Origin: Trichobilharzia regenti
Taxonomy: Eukaryota; Platyhelminthes; Trematoda; Strigeidida; Schistosomatidae
DNA: 64,000 nt
NCBI GenBank assembly: GCA_944472135.2
Contig: OX235263.1
Coordinates: forward strand, 26,837,379 to 26,901,378
Reading direction: 5' to 3'
Numbering within the stretch: the stretch's first letter is position 1; each line of letters begins with the position of its first letter. This document shows, piece by piece, positions 53,455 to 64,000 of this stretch. The position numbers and the translations under genes were made by a program. The notes beneath the pieces are model-generated. The model was not told the DNA's origin and made no database searches. It saw only the letters and a list, made by a program, of their open reading frames with translations.

Positions 53455-54974
53455 AAGTGATTCAGCGAAGAGACTCTTTTCAACGAATTTATCATCAAGC
53501 TGTACAGTCGTATATATGTGGCTTTTTTAAGAAGTTATATCCGGTGACGGAATTGAATCTTAGGTGTGAATGCATAAAATAATAATAATAATATTAATAT
53601 TAAGTGCAATTAAAACTAAAATGTTTGTGATTATAATCGTAGTTAAATGTCAAGTGGAAAAAGAGATTAATGTCATATATAGAATAATTCATAGGAGGGA
53701 TAGAACTTGAAAAAAGATGTGCAATTATAGGATTAGTAGACAAATCGAATAAAACAAAAGCGTTACGTAATACTGTGTGAAATTTGATAGCATAGAATTT
53801 ATCGTTGTAAAAAAGAAGAATTGATTTAGAATGACAAGTGGAACAAGTGAAATAATACTGGGGACAGTTCAAAGTGAGAATAGTAATAATAACAATTGAC
53901 TTAATAAGGAAGAGTATACCAATTGAATGGAGAAAATGAAAAATGAAGAATTGGTAGAGCTAAGATATGATTGAGGATTACCATATTTTAGCATAGAGGG
54001 ATTAAGACCATGAAAGTTGGAGGGGTTGAACGAACTTTTTCTGTACACAGAGATCTGGCTTTTCTGTTTCGATAGCCAAAGCTTCTGCAATGCAGATGCT
54101 TTTGTGGAGCTAGGTATATCGGTCGTTCGACTCGAGTTTTGTCCAAGAGAGTGCGAGAACATTATCCTGCATGGCTACGAAACGGTGGAAGTGGAGCAAT
54201 AAGAAGCGCGATCATTGTATGTCTGGTCGATAATGATCACCCTATCTCTATAGCCTCCGCCTTTAAAGTCATCTACAAGGCAAAGAGCAATCTACCCAAA
54301 TCCCTACGTACCCGACTCATCTGTATTGCTGAAGCCATCTTTGGCTATCGAAACAAAAAAGCCAGATCTCTGTGTACAGAAAAAGTTCGTTCAACCCCTC
54401 CAACTTTCATGGTCTTAATCCCTCTGTGCTAAAATATGGTAGTCCTCAATCATATCTTAGCTCTACCAATTCTTCATTTTTCATTTTCTCCATTCAATTG
54501 GTATACTCTTCCTTATTAAGTCAATTGTTATTATTACTATTCTCACTTTGAACTGTCCCCGGTATTATTTCACTTGTTCCACTTGTCATTCTAAATCAAT
54601 TCTTTTTTACAACGATAAATTCTATGCTATTAAATTTCACACAGTATTACTTAACGTTTTTGTTTTATTCGATTTGTCTACTAATCCTATAATTGCACGC
54701 CCCTTCCAAGTTCTATCCATCCTATGAATTATTCTATATATGACATTAATCTCTTTTGCCACTTGACATTTAACTACGATTATAATCACAAACATTTTAG
54801 TTTTAATTGCACTTAATATTAATATTATTATTATTATTTTATGCATTCACACCTCAGATTCAATTCCGTCACCGGATATAACTTCTTAAAAAAGCCACAT
54901 ATATACGACTGTACAGCTTGATGATAAATTCGTTGACAAGAGTCTCTTCGCTGAATCACTTGTTTTGAATTTCT
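53455..54974. repeat. ~1.5-kb PLE palindrome
   Basis: Left arm about 53455-54100, right arm about 54326-54974, roughly 640 bp each and about 95% identical by eye; centre ~225 bp. Each arm holds the last ~30 endonuclease codons, the 3' flank and the end hairpin. The centre encodes only the middle of the GIY-YIG domain. Same design as 6433-7370. Confidence 0.9.
54101..54431 (+). pseudogene. PLE GIY-YIG endonuclease, truncated inside the motif
   Basis: Opens at CGARYIGRSTRVLSKRVREH, with the upstream Tyr/Cys half replaced by the inverted arm. Continues HYPAWLRNGGSGAIRSAII, CLVDNDHPIS, SAFKVIYKAKSNLPKS, then a frame change near the C-terminus (expected QKKFVQPLQLS appears in another frame). Same lineage as 25856-26482. 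Confidence 0.85.
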
Positions 54975-56270
54975 AAATGTTACAATGGGAATTTTCCATG
55001 CGTTAAAAAATAGCACAGGTCTTTTTATCAATAGCTTGAAATTATCTAATACTAACTACAAAGATTTTCTGAAATATTACATCAGCTGATTCAGTCACCG
55101 AAATGTACAATGGACAAAGTGGCGACTTGAACTTCCGCACATTTGTGCAAAGTTCTATGTCGAAAACAGACAGACAATGGATTTCAGAACACCAGCTTAC
55201 AACTTTGTACTCCGTACTCTTAGTAAATTAGAAGCATAACGTGGATTAGGAAAGCACCACGAGAATTCCTAGGAGCGAAAATCCATCAGCTTATTTACGA
55301 CTGATAGAAATGTCAACCAAGTAGGACGATAATTAGGCGGAAAACATCACGAGCAAATGAAGGTTTATCAAAGACATGTAGAAGGAATACGCAATGCCAA
55401 AAGGTAAATGTAGAAGACGAAATACTTGGTATGAAAATTTTTATTAACAATCTGGTATCTGGTAAATAAAGTATGACTATATTTCAGTGGTTTGCACACG
55501 TTGTGTATAACATAATATAATATAATTATACTTTATTCGATCTATTCCACAATGTTAAAACGTTATACTGACATTAATTTGGTATCTCTATATAGCCGAA
55601 TTATGTACACCTTATCTTCAGCGCACCGTTTACACAGATCTTCCATGTTGTGCTACTTCTGGCCATCCTCCATATTTTCTTTCTTCGAATTCGTTTCACG
55701 TCTCCCGTGTACACCTCCTCAACACTATATCATTTGCTTTTCTCTGACGTCAAATTTATCTCCTTGTTATTTGATGTTTTTATGCTAATGAACGTCTCTT
55801 CATATTTATATACATACTACTGATAAGATTTATCAATAGCACACGCAAATAAAAGGTTGCAATAAAAAACGTAAGTATTTATACAACTTGGAAATATGTT
55901 TCACTTCGTACTGCACCTAATACTGAAAGTGACATAAGGTCTGTTCATGAAGAGTCCAGGATAAAATAACAAAACTCGTAGAACATCCAACAATTTCCAG
56001 TGGTACATATCAGTGTTATATGAACTGATTTACTTATCGCCTTCTGTATTTGATCGGTAGATTTCAGTGATTACTCACTTACAACTAGGAAGCTGTATCA
56101 TTTGCATTTAAGAAGCGATAAGGAAGAATAATATTTCGTGGGCAAAATAGTTCTGGAAACTCCATACAATGGATCTTTCACTTTGTACAGGACAAACCAA
56201 CAAACACTCCTTTCATATAATACTGCTATGGAGACCAAAAGATCCACCAAACAGCAAAAGAATACAAGAT
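54975..56270. other. no gene recognised
   Basis: Short frames (55552-55788 and others) show no domain signal. Only AT-rich sequence seen. Confidence 0.4.
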
Positions 56271-56274
56271 GAAC

Positions 56275-57370
56275 ATTTTTCAGAAAATAAATTGCATGAA
56301 ATGTGATAAACACACTCCACTGGTCAGAGTGGGTGTCTCCTTCGACTGGCTAGCTCCACAATTGCCCATAATCTCTCATCTCCTCCAACTTATACGATCT
56401 CCTCCATGTTACCCTCGTACTGACAACCGACAACTCGTCGCTTCCCATCAGGACTCCACTCGAGCAACGGCCTGCTCTGAGCACGATATGATTCGACAGC
56501 CTCTTTAATGTATGCCCGATCCATCTCCATCTTCTCCGACATAGTTGTCGACCAGCTGACTCCTGGTTGGTTTGTTCCAAGTCAGAATTTCTTGTAGCTA
56601 ATTCTTACTGGTCGACTGGCTGGCCATTCGATCTTCAATACTGGAGCCAGCGAAGTGGACAGCTTTTGATAAACGTCTGCAGAAGCCTGTTAGAAATCCC
56701 TTTCGTGACACACAGTGCAAGTTTCTGACCCGTATAGAGGGACAGACCTAAAAATCCGAGTCTTGTTTTTTATGCTGTCTGAGTTAGTGCAGAAGATTTC
56801 CGAACTGGTTGCAGGCTGATGAAGGCGTATCTTGCCCCTATCCGATACTGACTTTGAGAACTTCATCCGTTCCGTTATCCTGTAAATCAAATCTTGCTTC
56901 CTAGATAAGTGAAGGAGGTAACGTATGTCAATCTGTCCCGTTGACGGTGATTGGTGTTGGTTGTTGCTGTTGGCTGTGGTGCGTGGTTACCTTCATCACC
57001 TCCACCATCTTCTCTGTGTTTACCTGCAGTCCTGTCTTCACTGGCTGCCAGTCTCTTCAGCCAATTTGTTGGTCTTCGCCTGCCTGTTAGTGTTCAAGTT
57101 TGTGTGACATTAAACATAAATCATGCATACGCAAAATCCAGATCTTCTTATCGGTCAGTACAGCATATTCCTGTCTTCTCAATCCCTGTGTACACTCTAA
57201 CACATACTCCAGTCGACCACAATTAAGAATAACATCGGTGATAATAGGCAGTCAGCCTTGTCTTACTCCTGTATTCACTTCAAATGCCTCAATGAGTTTT
57301 CCACTATGGATCACCTGACAAATGGGATTATCATATAGCCAACTGTTGAATGAGGTTAATAAAGACTTGG
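56275..57370 (-). pseudogene. RTE-clade LINE fragment (SR2-like), decayed
   Basis: Minus strand: KAFEVNTG-like block (57270-57300), the catalytic region with the shared 4-nt insertion at 57126-57129 and the first Asp codon changed to His, VNTEKMVEVMKVT, a SITVNG-like block, and RRRWRWIGHTLKRLS (about 56500-56545) with RVTWRRSYKLEEM. No 3' tail; it stops at about 56275. Confidence 0.82.
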
Positions 57371-57849
57371 GGTAGTGAATGTGTTGTCTTTCAGGAACGA
57401 CAAAGGAAACCTCGCATTTAAATCCACTAGCTAAGAGAACTTGATCATATCAAAATAAGTCAACTAAATTAAAGTTCTACATTATTATTATAATCATTAT
57501 TATTAATTAATTAATATTTTCTCAACTAATAATAGTAACGTGAACATTCAATGTTCTTTAAAATACCAAGCTAATGAATTCCAGACTGACCTTTTCATGA
57601 AATCACCATTGTGTGTATTGAATATTTGTTCAAATAGATTAAATAATACAACACTAGTGTATGTTCACATTGATTACTTTTAGTCTAGAACAATAATTTT
57701 TAAGAATTTTATTTAAGCACAATAAGCAGCTTATATTTTTAAAAATGGTCTTATCAGCTTTCCAGTTTGGCCAGTGGACAGTTAACTAGAAATCAATAAA
57801 CTCTATTCAAACGTCATCCCTTGATAATTATTTATTGACAATTGTTGGT
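57371..57849. other. AT-rich unassigned sequence
   Basis: No gene or repeat recognised. Confidence 0.4.
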
Positions 57850-58440
57850 TTGTAGGGAATGGATTGGTTACAGGACTGTTCAAGAGCTGACATCACTTAG
57901 AGAAGAAATCGGAGACCTGGGAGTACTGGACAACTGTTCCATCCTATTTATGTGAGGTCTGGCTGTTAGTCGAAATTGGTGGACAGTAATTTACGTCAAT
58001 GTTTATGTCCCCAATATTGGTCGTGAGAAAAATGATAACAAAGGCTTTGCGTAGACGGATACAGTTAACATATAGATGATCTGACATTCAAGAAACAGCC
58101 ACAAAGAGATGCAAGGTTAACTTTCTTTGAAGAATAACCAATCAGAAGACTGTTTTTCTGCTAACAATAATCTATAATATGTACATGAAAATCCATATAT
58201 ATATGTTGATTTCTTTAACAAACGGTCTGTTGTCTGGCCCTTGTCTTCTGTTGTTACAGTATTCCTTTGGGGCTGTTCAACAGAACGCACCCATCGGGGT
58301 ACAAAATTAGGACTTTTCGGTTCCAAGGCGAGCTTGTAGACTATTCAGCCACTTCGAACCTACTCAGGAGTCTGTGAATTCCAAAATTTGCAATTCATGG
58401 TATACCTAGCGCAACTTCCAGAGAATGACAACGGCAACTG
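57850..58440 (-). mobile_element. hammerhead SINE split by an LTR
   Basis: Body at 57850-57950 and head at 58262-58440 are the two halves of one minus-strand copy (compare 21845-22100). The LTR lands inside what was hammerhead stem II. Confidence 0.7.
57951..58258 (+). mobile_element. solo LTR in a SINE
   Basis: TGTGAGG...TTACA, same family as 10420-10738, with TATATATATG and the CTGTTGTCTGGCCCTTGTCT end. No clean target duplication could be read. Confidence 0.75.
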
Positions 58441-59129
58441 TTTTCGCTTACCCAGTTTGATAAAATGAGTCTGAGTGAAATTTGAAGAGCGAATAAAAAT
58501 AATTTAAATAATATGATGAACTTGTTCAACATCTATCTACTTATAGAACACAGATAAGTGACAACAGTTTTGATCTTTGGATCAGTTAATTTAAGAGAGA
58601 ATAAAGAACATGTCAAGGAATTTATCCTTAAGTTCATATTGTTACGAAGACACTCCACACCGATAAATACTATGTACTTCCTTCGACTTTAACTCCAAAA
58701 CACCAGTATTGTAAGAAGGAAGTTATATTGTTTGGCAATTAAAGTGGAGAACAGTAAAAGTTTTTATTCGTTTTCGTTCATCTTCGTCGAACTTGTACAC
58801 GATCGAACAATTCGCGCCTTCGAGTTGCCCACCAATGGCTAACAGTTCCAAAAACAAATGTTCAATGTTCACGTCCATTGACAAATGGTCTGATTATGGC
58901 TGTCAACGTGTTCCAATCAATACATGAGATAACTGATGTTCACTTATTTCCCTGGGTCTTAAAATGTACTTCTGAACATCTTATAATTAGCTATCAATCA
59001 GATACCGTTAACTTCTTGAAAAAGACAACGCAGATAAATCAGAATGGAATAGTTTGTCCTTCAGCTCAGTTACCATGGTGTCACAGGATTTAATGTTACG
59101 AGAAAAAACAGTAGCAAACCCTGACCTTG
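58441..59129. other. unassigned sequence
   Basis: The frame at 58878-59093 has no recognisable domain. Confidence 0.35.
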
Positions 59130-59358
59130 AGGAACTCACCAACCAACCACAACAGACTTAACGTGCACAAATACGATCCGCAGATGTATGGCTTGACAGA
59201 GAGGATGACAGAATAACCTTGAGCAGGAAAACAACCAGTCAGAAGGCGTTGCTTCTCCACTAGTAATAAGGAATAATAATGTACATAAAAATATATAAAT
59301 ATCTCTTGATTTTCTCGATAAACGATCTGTTCCCTGACCCTTGTCTTCTGTCGTCACA
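59130..59358 (+). mobile_element. LTR fragment, 5' part missing
   Basis: Last ~230 bp of the 319-bp LTR family (CCAACCACAACAGACTTAAC to CTTCTGTCGTCACA) with TATAAATA near 59294. It ends exactly where PLE sequence starts. Confidence 0.72.
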
Positions 59359-59595
59359 TATTTACCAGTTTAACTCTACGAGCGGATCTAGTTACATAGG
59401 GCGTACGATCAGGCAAGTTCATCGCCAAATTTCTAAACAATTCCCATCTTGATTTGGCAATGGTCCGAATAAAGCTGTACACAGCTCAACAGTAGCCCAT
59501 CTCGTCGATTCTGACTGGACATCAAGTCGACTCTAACAAAGCTTTTAAAGTTACTTATCGTATATCACCCAACCTCAGCAAGCTTTAACACTATG
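59359..59595 (+). pseudogene. PLE GIY-YIG fragment
   Basis: YQFNSTSGSSYIGRTIRQ, a TGA after KQFPS, then NGPNKAVHSSTVAHLVDSD and further frame changes (KAFKVTYRISPNLSK). The two usual Cys residues before YIG are changed to Ser. Confidence 0.7.
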
Positions 59596-59599
59596 ACAG

Positions 59600-60470
59600 G
59601 CCCAAAACTTTTACCAACCTCATGTGAAGTGATCCACAACTGATATGTCTTTAAAGTGAATACAGGACTAAGACAAAGCTGCCTACTATCACCAATGATG
59701 TTGCTGATTGTTATGCGTGCATGGTAGTAGAAAGGTAGGAATACCTTGGGCCCACAAGATTACTCTAGAAAGTTTGAACTTTGTGGATGATTTATGTTTA
59801 ATATACCAAGGAACTCAAAGATCTACAGATTAAAATCAACTAGTTAGTAGACGTCGTAGTGAAGGCAGCACTTCAAGTGAACGTCGAGAACACAGTGGTG
59901 ATAAAGATACTTAGCTGGAATCAGTAACGAGCACCAATCATTTCATTTATCTAGGCATTAACGCTTCAACTATAAAATTGGAGGCACTGATAAAGATGTT
60001 GAAATCAATCAGGATGAGAAAGCCAAGATAGACCTACATTATTCTGAATTCAGTGTGGAAATCTACTGCACTTAGTATAAAGAACAAGATTTGGATATCA
60101 ATTCACTGCTTCTATGTAGTTCAGGGAATAAGCGTATGCTTCGCTAGCTCATTACTAAAGATCAGATAGTTAGGAACTTTGATACAGAACCTATTGCTCA
60201 ACAAGAATGTTGAAAGTAATGGTGATGGATACTGAGAAGACGGCCAATTGACATTAAATGCCAAGCAGACCATAGCTGAAGTGGAACCTGAATGCGAAAA
60301 GATGAGTTGGGCGTTGGCCTGAGGGTAATATGAAGGTGACTGTATGAGAAAAAGACAAGAGCTTATGGGAAACTGTGGAGTCAACTAAGCAGAATCGCAC
60401 GTGACAGGATGAAGTGGATATGTGAAGCCCTTGAAGCCTAGTTTCCCACCCGGAACTTAAAGGAGTAACA
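59600..60470 (+). pseudogene. RTE-clade LINE fragment, old
   Basis: Blocks EVIHN-like (59625), QGCLLSPMMLLIV-like (59675-59705), LNFVDDLCLI (59777-59800, without the 4-nt insertion), then a C-terminal region and a recognisable tail (gtgaagcccttgaagcctag near 60420). Diverged throughout. Confidence 0.7.
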
Positions 60471-60934
60471 AGAATAACAAATACTGGTTGTATATATTCT
60501 TTATTTGTTGAATCTGAGATATCAGCCGTCAGAGGTTAATTCACTATACCTTAAAATAATCATTTCACCGTTTACAGATTTCTATTGTCCTTTTGTGAAT
60601 ATTTCAAAATACCATGGATTAGAATTGGTTGGACTAAAGATATTACTATGATGATTATTATTATTGATATTAATGTTTAGAATGGAAATAATGTCACACA
60701 CTATTTCCAGTGGTGTCTCTATTCACTCGATATTTGTGTATATAAACCGAAGATCAACAGTTGACCTCACTCTCTCAAAACGGTGGTTCCTTGCTCAATC
60801 ATGACAACAAAGAGTTAAGAGTTTCTTCCCGACCCCCCGCCGCATTAACAGATAGGTATTGACAATTAAAGAGTTTCACAGTGGTAAAAAGAGTTGTCTA
60901 GTCTCTTTCGTACTCATCTGTCTCCCTGTTACGA
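60471..60934. other. unassigned sequence
   Basis: Nothing recognised. Confidence 0.35.
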
Positions 60935-61140
60935 GTGGAACGTAGAGCTTCAAGCGACAGCTTTGAAGTTCCAGTGGGTTCGGTTATACTGCATAGAGTT
61001 GCTAGTCTCATGCCGAAACTCCCCTCTTTATACCAGATGTACTACCAGATTATAGTGAGGTTTAGAAGCGGGTCGACCGAGGATCGAACTTCGAAACACC
61101 TGTGTGGTTGGCGAGTATCCTGTCGCTGAACCACCGACAC
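60935..61140 (-). mobile_element. tRNA-derived SINE with RTE tail
   Basis: Minus strand: GTGTGTCGGTGGTTCAGCGA head, box B AGTTCGATCCTC, GAGACTAGCAACTC body, and tail CTTGAAGCTCTACGTTCCAC near 60935-60960. The frame at 60935-61129 is spurious. Confidence 0.78.
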
Positions 61141-61429
61141 ACCACTTATCGCCTAGTGAATGAGATTTCGAAGTCAATACCCAGTAGACAGTTTATGCTT
61201 GCAATAGGTGATCTGATAATAGGCTTTTAAGGAAATTCAATATGTAGGCCCAAAACAAACAAACGAATACAATATAAATAACAACGATTACACTGCAAAT
61301 TAGTGATCCAATAGTAGAATACTCGTCAGCTATACAAAAAGTCCCAGTCTGACTGTCAGTCGACTAGTTTACTAGTCAGCAGATAGAAGGCACAGAAAAG
61401 GTTGTATGTCAGACTAGAGATCACACCCA

Positions 61430-61835
61430 GTGGAAAGAAAAACAAAGCCACTGAAAATTCAAAGCATAAAGCTTCATACTCCACTGAGGAAACCCAAGGT
61501 ATGCAGGAAAATACTACTACATGTCAACAGAGGTAGGAGACTAGACCACGAAAAGGAGACTGACGATCAGCTGGCTGGCGAGAAAGAATTAGCATCCAGA
61601 AACTATGAGAACGAGCCAACCAAGAATCTACTGCTTAACAACAAATATTCTGAAGAAAATGGAGATGGATTTGAACACACGCTGAAGTAACCCACTGGGG
61701 GGAACATCACGTCCCAGGTCATCACTCGAGTGGCATCCAAATAGTGAAAAAGTGAGTTGGGCCCTGGTCTGAGAGTGAAAGAACAAAATCTTGCGAAGAG
61801 GAGATGAAGCATAATGTTGTCAGTTGAAAAGATAC
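61430..61835 (+). pseudogene. RTE 3' fragment, old
   Basis: 61570-61700 resembles 42180-42300 (aatatgcaggaaaatggagatgg block, WRWI region), with SR2-like spacing but no intact frame. Confidence 0.5.
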
Positions 61836-62357
61836 CTTCTTCACTTGCCACTTTCAACTGGCAATCATCCTACACCATTGAATGACCGACATACCACAAC
61901 CACAACCAGACGAATATCTGTAATTCAAAAGAGATGGAAGACCAAGTAAGTGTAAGTTGCAGTGGTCGTACTTGTTAGGCCCCCCTCCAATCAGACTGAT
62001 CATAAAATCTCGAATTTCGGTTAGGTAATTTAAGAAAGAAGAACTACTGAGCAGTATTCGTTTTGTAATTATATTCTTCTAATAGAGATATGAAACAAAA
62101 TTCATCCTTTAACACACTACTGTGAATATAAAAGGTACGGGGTAAAAGAGAAAGTACAATTTCATACAAAAATCACTCGGACTGAATCATTTCATCATAA
62201 TCCCAGTGATACAAAACAGCAAAAAATGACAACCGGGAAGTTTCCGTGAGTGTTACTCATCATCATCTAATTGAAAAACTACAAAGTTAATCATATTATG
62301 AAGCAAAAATACACAGAGAGAAGGAAAACATCATTTCACGGATTTCATAGATAAACA
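61836..62357. other. region downstream of the host gene
   Basis: Probably the 3' untranslated region and flank of the minus-strand gene; a specific polyadenylation site was not assigned. Confidence 0.4.
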
Positions 62358-63601
62358 CTATTGATTAGAGAACAGACTATTCACATAGTTGGATAATTTT
62401 GTGTACAACGGTGTATTTTCATCACTGACAGTTGATGACTTTCTTTCATTGGCAATCATAAGAGCTACATTACGTCCACCGATGATAGCCATTTCCATAC
62501 ATGATGCAGCTAATTCAATAGCATTAGGATAATAAACACCTGGAGCTAATTTGAACTCTCCTAGTTCAGTGTACGGATCAGTCTAGATTTGAAAATATTC
62601 AGAGAAAGAAAAACATAAGCAAAAACACAAATTATCATCTCATATAAGTAAATTCACGAAATAACTTAGCGTAGCTTAACACGTACATTGTTAATAAGAA
62701 TTCACTGACGCATTACTGACATATTAGCGGCCTACAGAATCATTTCCCACCTAGGAATAATCGAGATGACTTACAGTATGCGGATGATACAGTCCCTTTT
62801 AAGCGAAGTCACTGAATACAATCCAGATTCAAGTATTGATTTGTAGGGATTCTGTTTGATTGGTTGAAAGATTTCATCATGAGCTGACGTAGGTTAGAGA
62901 ACCATTGGACAGTTGTTTCATCAGCATGGTTTGGGACTCCTCAGCGGTAGGTACACACCGCCGAATCACTTCATTTTCGGCGTAGATGTGATATCCGGCT
63001 TCCAATCAAAGAACATGTGCAAATGTGAGAACTAGTTCGCTCTGTCCTCCCTGAATGAATTGGGAGACGTGGCTATCGAAAGTGGAAGATATGATAAGGC
63101 TAGCCGTCTTTGATCACAGATGTCTGAATTCTGTCGCCTGTGTTAAATGGTATAATCTGATGAGCAAGATCAGGTTACGCATAGAGTGTTAAGTAAGAAG
63201 GGTCAGTCTGTGAAACTGCATCAATTGCGAGTTGTGCATGCATGCTTAGTCGTCCATCGCCTTCATTGACGGGCAATAGGTGAGCAAATATCAGATTATA
63301 AACGTATAACCAACAATGTATTCACTTACCACAGGATGATAAGTTGGATACGCTAACCATCGGACAACATCAATTCGATTGTGTTCATCATTCGGATTTT
63401 CTAAGAGTAATTTCGATAATGCAGACTTTGCATCCGGAAAATCTTTTGGTTCAGAATATATACTCCAAATACCATCAATAGCCTCTTTGGAGTCTTTAGA
63501 CTTAACTGGTAAACGCATAATACTTCGGATAGGATGTTTTTCATGTGTATAATAATTTGCCACCGGAAGAAACGATACAATTTGATTATCTCCCAAAGGT
63601 T
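62358..63601 (-). CDS. 3' end of a host gene, two exons, product unrecognised
   Basis: Minus-strand exon 63330-63601 (272 nt; acceptor TTTCAG before 63601, donor GTAAGT after 63330) and terminal exon 62358-62582 (225 nt; acceptor TCTAG, stop TAG at 62358-62360). The junction is in phase and gives 164 residues: SFLPVANYYTHEKHPIRSIM, GIWSIYSEPKDFPDAKSALS, RIDVVRWLAYPTYHPV, then TDPYTELGEFKLAPGVYYP, ELAASCMEMAIIGGRNVALM, ending NYVNSLFSNQ. The first exon starts with 2 nt of a split codon, so more exons lie beyond the window. No transposon similarity. The fold looks soluble; I do not recognise the family and assign no function. Confidence 0.75.
62840..62990 (-). mobile_element. hammerhead SINE inside the host intron, sense orientation
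   Basis: Copy of the 21845-22050 family. CTGAGGA (62938-62944) and GAAA (62916-62919) are intact; stem II is reduced to about 3 bp (GTC/GAT) and stem I to scattered pairs. Same strand as the gene, so it is transcribed within the intron. Confidence 0.65.
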
Positions 63602-63783
63602 CTGAAATAGTTCAAATACAGAGGCATACAGTTAGTAGGATATGATGACAGGAAGGAAAATCTGGTACATAATGTATGTGTGTGTCGCTCGGGGTAAGAG
63701 GCGATCACTGATTTGATGATTAGAACTGGGCTATTCACAGTCTATGATTCAAATTTTAAAAAATATTTATATAATCCCATTTT

Positions 63784-63845
63784 TTAGGCAATCTGGGCAG
63801 CCTTCCAAACTTTGCACAATGTAGCAGCACGTTTCACGTCCTCAT
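63784..63845 (-). pseudogene. RTE endonuclease start, fragment
   Basis: Plus-strand gcaatctgggcagccttcc resembles 48076-48095 of the full-length RTE (EN start, minus strand), followed by a diverged cacgtttcacgtcc. Lies in the upstream intron. Confidence 0.45.
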
Positions 63846-64000
63846 TCCTTTTTGCTCTCATTATAGGAAGATATATCGGTTGACTGGCTCCCGAAGGCTT
63901 TCATCAGCTCAAATCATTTCGCCTCTCTGATACCGGTGAAGAATAAATTTTTGTTTTCCATATTTTTAATACTTTCCTTGTGCATTGAAGTTTCTGTAGC

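Overview
The window looks like a repeat-dense stretch of a blood-fluke (Schistosoma or close schistosomatid) nuclear genome. The evidence is AT-rich DNA with GT-AG introns, RTE-clade LINEs resembling schistosome SR2, CR1-type LINEs, several lineages of Penelope-like elements (PLEs) with GIY-YIG endonucleases, and tRNA-headed SINEs that carry hammerhead ribozymes (the Smα type known from schistosomes). I see no rRNA, CRISPR, operon or prokaryotic feature. The species cannot be settled from the sequence alone.

Layout. 0-5 kb: a CR1/Rex1-like LINE (minus), a decayed RTE copy, SINE remnants and a solo LTR with a 4-bp target duplication. 5-9.5 kb: a second CR1-type 3' end, a PLE bracketed by inverted copies of its own 3' end, and a second PLE lineage cut by a 214-bp insertion. 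9.7-12 kb: a plus-strand CR1/Rex1-like LINE holding a solo LTR and a SINE. 13.8-15.4 kb: a hammerhead SINE and an RTE copy. 17.5-27.2 kb: a PLE cluster that includes a ~0.45-kb-arm palindrome and a complete hammerhead motif at 21929-21974. 29-39.5 kb: PLEs, LINEs, a 644-bp solo LTR and a broken gene remnant. 39.5-49 kb: SINEs, an RTE copy and the best-preserved mobile element, a 3.5-kb RTE (45181-48698, minus) that is full length between 10-bp target duplications. 51.5-61.8 kb: SINEs, a second ~640-bp-arm PLE palindrome, LTRs and decayed RTEs. 62.36-63.60 kb (minus): two spliced exons at the 3' end of an apparent host gene, the only convincing non-transposon gene here.

How the parts relate. 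The autonomous families are RTE, CR1/Rex1-like and PLE. Two SINE families appear to borrow 3' tails from two of them: one shares 49 bp of tail with the CR1/Rex1-like LINE (44/49 identical), the other a 20/20 identical tail with the RTE. Hammerhead motifs recur both in PLE flanks and in SINEs. Four RTE copies share one frameshifting insertion just before the catalytic aspartates, which suggests a dead lineage copied in trans. Nearly every coding copy is broken; the 3.5-kb RTE needs only a single frameshift to explain its split reading frame.
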